Notes under the pieces: generated by a model
Told to the model about the DNA's origin: nothing
Database searches by the model: none
Seen by the model: the letters and a program-made list of their open reading frames with translations, nothing else
Position numbers and translations under genes: made by a program
Origin: Flectonema sp. DT1601
Lineage: Eukaryota; Euglenozoa; Diplonemea; Diplonemida; Diplonemidae
Direction: 5' to 3'
Length of the DNA stretch: 64,000 nt
Assembly: GCA_964019425.1 (NCBI GenBank)
Contig: OZ025780.1
Location: 1,692,001 to 1,756,000 of the forward strand
Shown: positions 33,801 through 43,700 of the stretch, piece after piece
How positions within the stretch are numbered: position 1 is the first letter of the stretch
Layout of the letters: each line of letters starts with the position of its first letter

Positions 33801-34468
33801 TAGGGGTTGTCTTAGTAACTGGAATGACGTTAATATTTGTTGTCATTTTGATAAATTATAACTTTAGACCGATGTGGTGTGTTTGTTCAGTTCAACTGCA
33901 GCTTTTATTATGCTTTATATCAATTGGGTGTGTGAACTCACCTAGACGTGGGATGTTTAAGTGGGATAGTATTTTACATCAACCAGTTGACTGTGCGAGT
34001 ATTGGTTGTTGTGTACTAAGTGCGACTATTCATTTAATAGTTTTGCTGTCATACCATCGAGACTTGGACGATCCTTTCGTGAATGAAAGAGTTGCTGTTG
34101 GTAGTTCTGAAGTAGTCGCAATTCCTCTTTCATTCTTTACATCAATTTCCATTCCTATCTTGTTGTTTGGCGTTCTATCTGATTCGTTGGTTGTACCTCA
34201 ATCAATATCTCCTATGTTGAGTAGAGTAATTCATGTTTCTGCTACTGGTGTTGCAGTTGTTCTTCTAGCCTTAACATGGTCTACGTCATTGTCATGGAAC
34301 TCAGATAAGCAAACTTGTGTTATTGCTGCTGCTTTTGTTGGAATAAGTAACCAAATGCTATGCTGTACTGTTAGTCGATTACTTGGTAAGCTCGCTATTG
34401 AGAGATGTTTTGGAATTACTTCTCTTCGGAGGATAATATTTAAACTGAAGGAATGGTCGTCCGAATGA
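30824..34468 (+). CDS. Large multi-pass membrane protein, polycystin-1-like layout
   Basis: 1214 residues. A Lys/Asp/Ser repeat head (KDSKDSKDEKD) is followed by a Thr/Pro-rich stalk with TEMP-type repeats (about 64-110), then a folded region of about 430 residues. A GPS/GAIN-like end without most of its cysteines (YVLWSSSSRRWEYGG ... LRGFNVL, about 485-540) precedes the first membrane span (about 590-610). Two more spans lie at about 690-745, then a beta-rich soluble domain of about 130 residues, then roughly eight or nine spans to the end. A stalk, GPS-like site and about 11-12 spans resemble polycystin-1/REJ proteins, but no PLAT domain is certain and I rate the family call low. No signal peptide is visible at the chosen ATG, although it lies right after an acceptor; a missing upstream exon is possible. 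Confidence 0.7.
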   Translation: MDDAKDAKDEKDSKDSKDEKDSKDSKDESDTTRTVTILQQQQTSSPAVVVTSEPTESPPVSIIRTEMPTTEMPTEMPTTEMPTEMPTAEMPTTDIPTTMIPSTENPDTAVPLITSSPTVQNTEVPTSESPVNLITEVPQIATTEVPQTTVPDSPIPSTLLLEQPVESGIVIKTITDTWVIRQPQDGQQIVTVRIPFLKLSNCSGGVVEALRSYVEWYKIYYNPNSKHVHCTEHSIHIPTPRLTAVSSSVVLGSDVELEVPDWKIPINSKLRNQILVDEWLLIERVSSTAKIENLGFGAKIITYEVIDTENNNESVWAVSTAVRIHQSVNASEFTEQNVTKIVQSVDSISNPDVQTLRLRLAAEFIADASANNVDSSIALSGINDLFSIHSDNDPFNKDQRTSRGLLNAALRSVRKSKLGLPYHSEYFSAIVQAGQNIIKTTTAYYSTKLSSLTQNDTIFPEVYLTSRSGSLLLQLNQRFLLPWPCSIQYVLWSSSSRRWEYGGDIRIPRSVYSSLQPDGEDTRSCYDFTIEGLRGFNVLSNETSEEMINVLVNDVPADVPVALSTNSKAMEYENILVYGGGIEGEDDNTVTLPLLIVIFLMGWIVGVVVLHRADSDADQLEIDVPLFEFSEVPTFDLRDLPPNEHARPSWSGPELIDDEKHNKIAFPFFKVSSLQILDRHPLDPYMRRDKIVAWCLSVSLIVLVLVLCSQGGSESPLTAGQYVIIAVVTSVLVLPLVFFVSLLFRRRNVSDVNDEVTPLSVVRNDNANLVNIHVLAIRGGPGFLESTSYVVGIGSLEVSTKNGRLPGIDVHVPEATLFSDPAGESIPISIVHNSSGKKRHICTGQLVIPHTDVDFSSCSWIPLGESGVKAKISYTVIPGAGSKDVLAAADSMELTKIQIIFERIPLLVTLLAITAVISGTLNCYFSIPGMLITTVAGVPSLSPLVGMALYTLLSVVFTSIISENWLPSVAFIVLVITVIGSVFCIKLKRRFLVGVVLVTGMTLIFVVILINYNFRPMWCVCSVQLQLLLCFISIGCVNSPRRGMFKWDSILHQPVDCASIGCCVLSATIHLIVLLSYHRDLDDPFVNERVAVGSSEVVAIPLSFFTSISIPILLFGVLSDSLVVPQSISPMLSRVIHVSATGVAVVLLALTWSTSLSWNSDKQTCVIAAAFVGISNQMLCCTVSRLLGKLAIERCFGITSLRRIIFKLKEWSSE

Positions 34469-36314
34469 TTTCTTTTTTTGTTTTCACTCCCTTCTTTGAT
34501 TCTCTCTTCTATTTTTTTGTGGAATTAGTTTTCCTGCCTCCTAGAGACTATAAATGCAAACTTTTCTGAAACAATTTTTTTTTTTTTTTTTTAAATTTTA
34601 CATCCATTGTTAACGGAGTGCAAAGCATGGGGCGCTCAACTTGTACGTGGCCCCCAAACTACCAGATTCAACAGCGATTTCTGGATACTAGTACTAATGT
34701 TATTTTTGTGATGTACGAGTTTAATACACTTATCTTTGCATTTTCTGTCGTACTACTACTCAGTTGTTAACTTTATTTATTTATCTTTTGAGTATTTAAA
34801 AGTTTACTACTGTTTTCTATATTGTTAAACTATCACTCTATGAATAACTGTTACAGTAGTATAGGTTTGAGACGCGCGTTATTTTTAGTTTTTCCTTTCA
34901 ATGTGAAAGACTTCAGCCGTTTCTTACACTACCTGCTCGTGCATGCGGTGGGTTTTAGTGGTCAATGACTTCTGGTTAAAACTATGTCTCTTCTCGCCTG
35001 TGAGAGTCTCACGGTTGTGGTGGAACCTCGCGAGCTTCCACCTTAAGGGTTTTGACTTTCCTGACTTCAACACAACAACAACAACAAAAAAAAATATATA
35101 TCAGTCATTCCTTTTTTTTGCGAACAGATTCTGGACACTGAAAATTTTTTTCAAAAAAAAATTGTAAAAATTTCGATCGAAGCGGCATTTTAATGCGCTG
35201 CATCGTTCGGTTCATTTCCGTCCGAAATCGGGAGGTTGGCATCACATACTTGTCTCCCGAATTGAGAAAAGAGATTTTGTGGTTTACTAAATCAGCTCAG
35301 CCGTGGACAAGTACCAAAACTAAAAATTAATCGAAGGGTCTAATTTTACACTGCTGACCCAGCGGGATTCAGAGAAAAAATAATCGAGCAAAAATATATT
35401 AAAGAGTACTCAGCATGTGCCGGTGAGGCAGATTTTTACTACCTGTCTTTTTGGACCTACTTTGATACTTAATGAAAACATTTTCTTTATATAGATGCAA
35501 CATTTTCCTTACATAATTGCTACTAGGGTTGATTAGTTAGCAAAAAGGTGCATATCTCCTGAGTTCGGGAGAAGGGAAAAAAAATAGTAAAAAAAAAAAA
35601 TTAGGGGTGTTTTTTACTCAGATTTTCTCGATCTTTCCATTCCAGGTCTGGGATTAATATTTATCATTGAGTAGTACCAAGGAAATCTTGCAAAGAGACG
35701 TTTATCTCTTTTTAGCAGCACTTACCATGTTTAAAAGTATATCCCTATGCCTAATTTTACAGATCGCACCCTCCCCGATTCCAAAAAATAAAAAATCGAG
35801 CAAAAGTAACATATCGTGTAACCTTGCTCAGGCGGTGAGAAAATGGTGTTTTTTGTTCGCAAAAAAAAGGAATGACTGATATATCGATTTACCTTTTATT
35901 GTGATTGGTATAAATGTTCTCTGCTTTTGGTTTTAATTTTTTTTTTTCCTTCTTTTTTTTTGAAATATGGATTCCACAGCTTCTGTTTTATTTTTCAGCA
36001 AGTAATTGTTTTCATTTTCACGTAGCCACATCGCACTATTCAGAAAACGTTTGGATTTGAATAAAACCTAAATTAAACAAAACCGGCAGTATGTATGAAT
36101 GATTGATTTAAGTAATAAACGATCCCCGCCCGTTTCCGTTTTTTTTTTTTTTTTTTTAAAAAAAACTATAACAAGTTTTTCCATTCTCTACTCTCTTTAG
36201 TTAACATTAGTATTTCTTCATTTTGTGTCAGTAATAATAAGAGAGTGAACTACCTCTTTTTTTTTTTTTTTTTTTGGGTTGTTTCTGCTGCTTTTTTAAA
36301 GTTTTGTTTAATTT

Positions 36315-36483
36315 CTAGTCAATAAGACAAAAAATATATTTTTTTCCCTTTTGTATTTTTCTAAAACGAAACCTTTTCTTTCAACAACTGCAAAATGTTT
36401 TTTTTTTTTTTTTTTTTTTTTTCCAATCAATGTACCTTTAATATTTAAAAAGACGGTACTGTTTTTATGTTGTCAAAAGTTTC
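36315..36483. repeat. Dispersed repeat D, copy 3
   Basis: CTAGTCAATAAGACAAAAAA, CAACAACTGCAAAA, a long T-run, then ACTGTTTTTATGTTGTCAAAAG, in the same order as at 17386-17512. The T-run here is longer. Confidence 0.6.
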
Positions 36484-36726
36484 ACTAAAACTAATCTAAT
36501 ATGAAAGCTTTATCTTTCTGTAGTTTTTTTTTTTTTTTTTTTTCCAGTTTAGCCTTATTACTTTATTTTAGTATTATTAAATGGTTTCCTTATATAGTTT
36601 TAGGTTTTTTTTTTTCAAGACAAATATAATTATTAATTTAAAATACTCATGAGTTATATTAACGGCAATATAAGCAAGTGGCACTCAGCTATGTTCACGT
36701 GGGCTTCCCCCCCCCCAGTCATTTAC

Positions 36727-36744
36727 TACGCTGCCGCTGACAGT
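36727..36744. repeat. Short exact repeat F, copy 2
   Basis: TACGCTGCCGCTGACAGT, also at 15230-15247. The flanking bases do not align. Confidence 0.45.
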
Positions 36745-36907
36745 CAAAGATTGTCTGAGATTGTTGTTTCCTAATATAGTATCCATTATTCCCTTTCTTC
36801 TGTAGACACTTATCACCCTTCTCAAGGAAGTTAAGTTGAGGGAAAAAAAGAGAAAACAAACTTCTTTCCTATTGGATGAGGAGACTGTTTTTCTTTTTTT
36901 CATTATC

Positions 36908-36939
<32 letters not shown>

Positions 36940-39051
36940 ATTTGTTGTGTTTTTTTATCTTGTGAATGTATTCTATTTCTGGTCTACTGTTCTGATTTGA
37001 TTTGTACCCTAATAAGGATATTCCCTTAATCTACTGATGATAATGTCCTCCGTCTATATGAGTGCTTCCGATAGGGAAGGCGACTCTATGTAGTAGTCTG
37101 TAATTTAGTCGTTAATCCATCAAGTCAGTCTTGGTAGAGTCTCTCAGGATTTATTGAGGAAGCACACAGGAAAGCTTCACAGCAAATTGTTTATCAAACT
37201 TACATGTGTTGATTCTCAGTCTTGCAGCTCAGCAGAGATGAGCAGTACCTAAACATGGTATCGTTCTATCGCTTGCCTTCAACGGTAAGAATAACAACAT
37301 TGTTAATGATGATATGTTTTTTTTTTTTTTTTTTTAGTTACTGTGAACAACAGATCTTTTTCTTTTACAACATTAGTTTACTCCTTTCCCTCTTTTTTTT
37401 TGTTCTCCTTCATTTCGAGTTGTTTGATGATATTTTTCACAAACTAGTTTTCCATCCTCTGAGGGCAACCTACTTAATACTAAATACTAATATTCGTTGC
37501 AATAAGTAGTTGTCGTTACCGAGTCTCAAGGTGGAGTTCAACTCCCCTGACTGAATAGTGTTTGAGAAAATTCTGTTAAGACTTTGTAAGGTCACTTACA
37601 TGGTTGACAAACGTCTACTTTTTTCTTTTTTTTTTTTTTTGAAAAAAAAAATTTTTATTTTTCATGCATCTCTTATTTAAAACATATCTTTGGCTGTGTA
37701 TATGTTACACGCATATGTAATATGAGAGATTACTGTTTTTTTTCGCTTTTTTGCGCTACTAGCATATTTTGGGCCCCCATATATCGCCCAAGGTCAGGGG
37801 GATTTTTTTTTTTTTTTTTTCCTAAAAAAAAAAATCTTCCCTACATGCTAATCCCTGTCTATGCAGTGGAATCCTAAGCTTTGCCAGCTTTTTTGCTGAC
37901 AGTTTTTTTTTTTTTTTTTTTTTTTTTGTGGAAAATTTTTAGGCCAAAAAAAATCCCTATAGAAAATAAACTGCACTCAGCACATCGTCTGATAGAAATA
38001 ATTCTTGCATCGTGACCGAGTAAGAAGAAGCCTTACTAATGCTAACAGTCCAGGGAGGTTAACGATAACAACTGTGCGACTGACAGAATTACGTTGGTGA
38101 TCGTACTCGCCAAGCGATGAGTGTTTTCCCGAAGTCCTAGACTCGCGTCTGTAGTGACACTAGGGAAGTACTTTTTTTTTTATATAATATGTTGTGTGTT
38201 TTTTAGTTTTCAGGTTCCCCTCTCCCCTCCTTTCTTTTTTTCGATTCGTATCTTTTTTTTAAAAAAAAACGGGAAAAAAAAATAAAAAAAAAATGTCACT
38301 AAAATAAAACATTGCGTCAATATGCGATTAATTATTATGGGTTCCAATCGATGTGCCTACGCCTAGCTATAGTTCTTTTCTTTGGTTACTGAGTTGGGAT
38401 GAACTCGACACGATTGTCAACCTCTCTAACGATCAACTACTGCGGCCAGTAAGGAGACGATTTGAGCTTTAGTTGCAACCTCATATTTTTATTGCTTCAA
38501 TTTTTGAAAGCCGACTTCTGCTGACCTCTGCTTGACTACTTTACTATTGTGGAATACTAACACAAATGGTAATTTAACCTTCTTACAATTTGATCTGAAA
38601 ACAAGTGGCACGAAGCTGCTGTTCTTTTATTTTCGTGCGTTTGGTGGATTATCCCCCCCCTTTTTTTTTTGTTTTTTTGTTTTGTTTTTATTTTCCCCTT
38701 CAACATGTCAATCTCTGCGTGAATAAGCAGGGTGGGAAACAATAGTAATTTTCCTTATTCGCGATAAAAATAAGGTGATCGAGTAGCATCAGTTCGTTCC
38801 CTTTGGATAAACTAATTGTCTGCAAAGCTACCGGTTGCGGTCGTTGTTTTCTTGGTACAGTTACAGGTATGAATCCTGAAGTTATGTTTTGGTTTTATGT
38901 GTTTTCGATTCTCGTTATAATTGCTTCCAGTCTGATCATTACATAGTTTTTACAGGACAATACAATAGGTAATCTTATGAAAAGAAAGATAATAAGGAGT
39001 TTTTTTTTAAGTTTTTTTTTTATTTTTTATTACTTTGAAACAGAATACAAA

Positions 39052-40278
39052 ATGCGTTTCATGTTGACGCTTTGCGGGCTAACTAGTGCAGCCCTAGCAA
39101 GTGAAATGCCTCTCATTAGGCTAAACAAAGCTGAGGCAGTCTCACGAGGTGCTGTTTGCCTTGATGGTTCGGAACCAGCAATTTATTTTGAACCGAACAG
39201 AACAGGATCAGATCCAACTAAGTGGGTTTTGTTTTTTAAGGGAGGAGGATGGTGTTATGATGAAGAAGACTGTGCTGGAAGGTACCACAGCGAGTTGGGC
39301 ACGACTACCAACATTCCAAGCAAATACGGATACTCTGGGGTCATTGATAACAACTCATCGATTAATCCAACCTTTGCGAACTTTAATAGAGTTCTACTTT
39401 GGTATTGTGACGGAGGTTCCTGGTCTGGAGATCGCTCTGAACCAATATCATGGCCTGATCCAAAGCAGCCTGGGAAGAACCTAACAATGTACATGCGTGG
39501 TCATCGTATTCTTGATTTCACTTTAGAAGTCTTGAAACGTGATTATGGACTTTCTCACGCAAAGGAAGTTCTGATCGCTGGTGGTTCTGCTGGGGGTCTT
39601 AGTACTTACCTCCACTCAGACTACATTGTTAGTACATTCCCTGAGGATACAAAAATTAAAACTGTCGCTCAATCAGGATTCTTCTTGCTGCATAACAATT
39701 ATGAGAACATACCACTGTACCCAAACAGGATGCGTTATGTTTTTCACATGCAAAACGCAACAAACAACGTCAACAAAGCCTGTATAAAAAATGAGAAAGA
39801 AAATCCAAGCAATTGTATGTTTGCTAACTACAGCTATTCGTATACGACTACTCCGATATTTCCATTACAGTCTGCTGTTGATGCCTGGCAGATGGCTAAC
39901 ATATGGCAGGGTGACCATGGCTGCACCAGCAACAACTTCGAACATTGTAACTCCAGTCAGATTGCTGATCTTAATAAGTACCACGATGACTTTATGGTAG
40001 ACTTGACTAGGAGTGAAAAGTTTAAAAGAAATGGAGAAGGTGGTTTTGTAGAATCCTGTCTGGAACATGACTCTGCAGAAACGGAAACCGCATTCACCCA
40101 CTACAACATTAATGGAACTATCGAACGTGATGCTGTTACAAGATGGTGGTTCTCTGAAAATGAACCAGCGTCAAACCATTGGTTTCTCCCATGTAAACTA
40201 AACACTGAATCTCCTCATCAATGCAACCCTTCGTGTACAGCGAAGAACTATATCTGTAATCAGTTTGGTTGTGAATGA
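39052..40278 (+). CDS. Secreted Notum/pectin-acetylesterase-like hydrolase
   Basis: Start chosen at 39052: the acceptor CTTTGAAACAG ends eight bases before it, and the protein then opens with a clean signal peptide (MRFMLTLCGLTSAALAS); an earlier in-frame ATG at 38977 would bury it. 408 residues. Family motifs are FFKGGGWCYDEEDC (oxyanion region), GGSAGGLSTYLHSDY with the nucleophile Ser179, SAVDAWQM with the likely Asp, and ESCLEHDS with the likely His. These are the triad of the CE13/Notum alpha/beta hydrolases, which remove acetyl groups from pectin or, in animals, palmitoleate from Wnt. In a protist, plant or algal polysaccharide is the more likely substrate (inference). Multiple cysteines and Asn-X-Thr/Ser sites fit secretion. 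Confidence 0.92.
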   Translation: MRFMLTLCGLTSAALASEMPLIRLNKAEAVSRGAVCLDGSEPAIYFEPNRTGSDPTKWVLFFKGGGWCYDEEDCAGRYHSELGTTTNIPSKYGYSGVIDNNSSINPTFANFNRVLLWYCDGGSWSGDRSEPISWPDPKQPGKNLTMYMRGHRILDFTLEVLKRDYGLSHAKEVLIAGGSAGGLSTYLHSDYIVSTFPEDTKIKTVAQSGFFLLHNNYENIPLYPNRMRYVFHMQNATNNVNKACIKNEKENPSNCMFANYSYSYTTTPIFPLQSAVDAWQMANIWQGDHGCTSNNFEHCNSSQIADLNKYHDDFMVDLTRSEKFKRNGEGGFVESCLEHDSAETETAFTHYNINGTIERDAVTRWWFSENEPASNHWFLPCKLNTESPHQCNPSCTAKNYICNQFGCE

Positions 40279-40740
40279 GCATTTCCCCTCCTTTTAAAGC
40301 AATGCAGTAGTCACATAATGACCTATTGTGAGACCCAGTTGTCTTTTAGGTTCGTGACTTCAATAGAACTGATATCTGACTAAGTTTTTTGTTTTCCCCC
40401 CTTTCCACTCCTCCACCCCAATCGTATTGAAAAGTTCTGAATGGTTCCTTAAATGTTAAAAGTACATAACTCTAATGAATACATTCAAATAACCCAACAC
40501 ATCGATTCCCTCATCTATTTGCTCTGAGCCTCCTCTTGTGGTTTACACGTGTGGTGTTTTACTGTTCCTGTCGTGTGTTGAAGGCTCACATTAGAGTTGT
40601 ATCATTTAATTAGTAGTCAAATGTTGTTTCTTATCCAGGTACTTATTAGTAATGAAGATGATTAGAACTTTAGTCTACTTGTCTTAATGGTTTAATTTTG
40701 TTTTTCTTTTATGATTATTTCAACCTGAAGGTACAACCCA
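40279..40740. other. Intergenic
   Basis: No gene is seen. Fewer homopolymers than other gaps. A possible acceptor (TTTATGATTATTTCAACCTGAAG) ends at 40730, ten bases before the next ATG. Confidence 0.55.
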
Positions 40741-43700
40741 ATGCGAATAAAGATGTGGGTTGTAGCGTGGGTATTGTTGGTGTTGTTGTCTGTTGAGGTG
40801 GCGTCGCAGACGACAACTGCAACACTGACTGCAACCAACTCTTATACAATAACGGATGTGTCATTGTCGTCTTCATTATCTCTGACGGTTGGCTCTTCCA
40901 CACTTACTAGTTCGATAACAAGAACTTTATCAAAGACTCCCTTAACAAGTACAGAGACGGATACATTGCGTTCATTGACACCTTCGTCTACAACGACCGC
41001 TTCTCTCTCTCAAACAGTGAGTATCATTTCTGTGACTCGTACACTAACAGGAACTGGTTCGACTACTATCTCAAACACTCGTACAGCGACATTGGCGTCC
41101 AGTACAAGTACTTTTTCAAAAACAAAAATACTACCGACCGCGACACTTTCTAGCACAAAGACAATAACTGAAGTACCAACAATGACTGCAACACTTGCAT
41201 CCCCTACTGTTACCCAGACATTGGAGAAGGTACCAACAGCAACACTAATTTCTCGAACTGGTACCCAGTCGACAACCTCCAGTAGATCTATTAGTGTTCC
41301 TTCAATGACGAACACGATTACTATTCCGACAGGTACGGTTACTACTTCAGTTACGATACCTGTAATGGTTTCACCAACTATGTCTCGTACGATGATTAAA
41401 TCTACAACTCCGACTGTTGTATCTCTTACTGACACTGGTTCAAATACAGTTCAAATACTTTCCCGCACTGGTACAAGTAGTAAAACAGTTCCAACGTCGA
41501 CACGTACTTCATTGCGAACTGTTAGTTTGTCTCCAACAGCAACAACAACAAGTTCAAAAACAATTGTTGCTTTATCTCTCACCAGAACAGTTAGTGAAAC
41601 AGGTACTTCATCATTACGAACTCTTACTAACTTTATGTCTTCAACATCAACTCAAACGGGTACAGCTTCAGTCACTAATACGGTAGTGTCTCGCACTGGA
41701 ACCGTCAGTAGCACTTTGATAACACCAACGAGTTCTATGTCATTACGAACCCTTACTAAAGTAACATCTTCGACACTAACTGTTGTGTCGCGTACTGATA
41801 CAGAAACCTCGAAAATAACCTCACTTACAAACACAATAAGTAGTACGAGACCTCAGCCAACTAGAACAGGTACATTACGCACTTCTACTAACGTTATATC
41901 TTCAACAGTGACTGTAAGCCGAACGGGTTCTGAAACATTACAACTGAGAACTGATACGGATACTCTTAGTCAAACTCAACAAACTCTTACTCGTACTCCA
42001 TCTTTAAGAACTGGTACTGTGAGTGAGTCTAAAACTCAAACCGAAAGTCGTACTCAAATAGTCCCTCCAACTCCGACTTTCATATCAAGAACGAAAACAC
42101 CTTCACCTACAAGCACACTGACGGGATCACAAACTATTGTCTTACTGCCTTCATTGACAAGTACTCTGCCTACGACTACTCTCCCAACAAGCACAAGAAC
42201 CATTACTGTGGTGACTCCTCCAACCCCAACTGTCGTCTCTCGAACTGGTAGCGCTTCGGCAACAATTAGAATTCCCCCTACAAGTTCGGATACCGTCACT
42301 GTTGTGACCCCTCCTACTCCCACCATCGTTTCTCGTACTAGGAGTGCTTCAGAAACAATTGAAGTACCCGCCACGAGTACGGAAACAGCTACTTCTATTC
42401 TTCCTCCAACTCTCACTGTTGTCTCTCGCACTAGGAGTGTTTCAGCGACAATTGAAGTACCGCCAACTGGTACAAATACTGCCACTGTGATTCCGCCGCC
42501 TACTCCTACTGTCGTCTCTCGGACCAGTAGCGCTTCAGAAACAATTAGAATTCCTCCGACAAGTACGGATACCGTCACTGTTGTGGCTCCTCCTACTCCC
42601 ACCATCGTTTCTCGTACTAGGAGTGCTTCAGAAACAATTGAAGTACCCGCCACGAGAACGGATACCGTCACTGTTGTGACCAGTCCTACTCCCACTATCG
42701 TCTCTCGTACTAGGAGTGTTTCGGAAACAATTAGAATTCCCACGGGAACCGTTACTGTTGTGCCTACTTCAACCCCGACTGTCGGCACTCGCACTGAAAG
42801 TGTTTCACAAACAATTGAAGTACCCGCCACGAGTACGGAAACAGCTACTCCTACTCTTCCTCCAACTCTCACTATGAGCGTCACGAAGACTATTCGAATT
42901 CCACCCACGAGTACTAATACCGTGATCCCATCCCGAACTCCGACTGTTGTCATTCCGACGAGCACTAAGAGTGTTTCAAGAACAATAGAAGTCCCACCAA
43001 CGAGTACTCCTCTCGTATCGCTCACTACCACGCGAACTGATTCAATGACTGTTCAGCAACTATCTAATACAATAACTTTGTTTTCTACACCAACTGTTAC
43101 GAAACAAATCTCATACACAACTACGATGACCAAAACGATAGCAATTCCAGAGTCGAAAACCAAAACCGAAACCAATACGGTAGTTGTAATGAACACGTTG
43201 ACTAATACTATTAATATACCACCCAGTGATACCATCACACAAGACAGAGTTCCTTCTATTACTGAGAGTGTTGTTGTTGTTAATTCAAAAACCGCAACTC
43301 CCGAAAGTGTTGAAACGACTACAGCAACAACAGTTCAGAATCAGAGATCTACTACGATGACAGAAATTAATGTACCAGACAATAGTATGACTGCAACAAC
43401 TAATGGTGTAAGTGGTACTACTGAGTCAGCAACTATTGTACCAGCTGATGGAGGTGTCACAAGTACAGTTACTGAACCAGGTACTACTGTGGCTCCAACA
43501 GCAGCACCTGTCACTGAAACAGTTGTTGTAACTGCTGCTCCTACAGCGGTGCCAACGCCTGCACCTCCAACACCGTCCCCAAGTCTGGCGCCTTGTTTAG
43601 TTTCTGATATTGTTATTCAGCCTTCTGGTATTGTAAACTCATGTTCCTCAACTAATGTATCACACGGATCATTCTGTTCTGGAACTTTTACTGGTTACGC

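Larger units (their letters stand above)
34469..39051. other. 4.6 kb gene-free stretch
   Basis: The longest non-coding stretch in the window. I find no supported gene on either strand; all frames are short and compositionally poor. It holds repeat D copy 3 (about 36315-36483), short repeat F copy 2 (36727-36744), a C-run (36708-36717), an A-run of about 30 (36908-36937) and many T-runs. Genes on both sides run the same way, so this is not a strand-switch region. The TATTACTTTGAAACAG acceptor ends at 39043. Confidence 0.6.

Noticed and set aside
36700-36720. C-run and other homopolymers as possible assembly errors
   Set aside because: Coding regions have intact frames throughout, so the homopolymers look genuine, although their exact lengths cannot be trusted.
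40425-40445. TTCTGAATGGTTCC, like the end of structured element 1
   Set aside because: Only about 11 bases match and no other part of the element is nearby; chance match.
42054-43031. 325-codon open frame on the minus strand
   Set aside because: It mirrors the Thr/Ser/Val codon pattern of the mucin-like gene's repeat array on +; Val-rich, no motif, no own splice signal.
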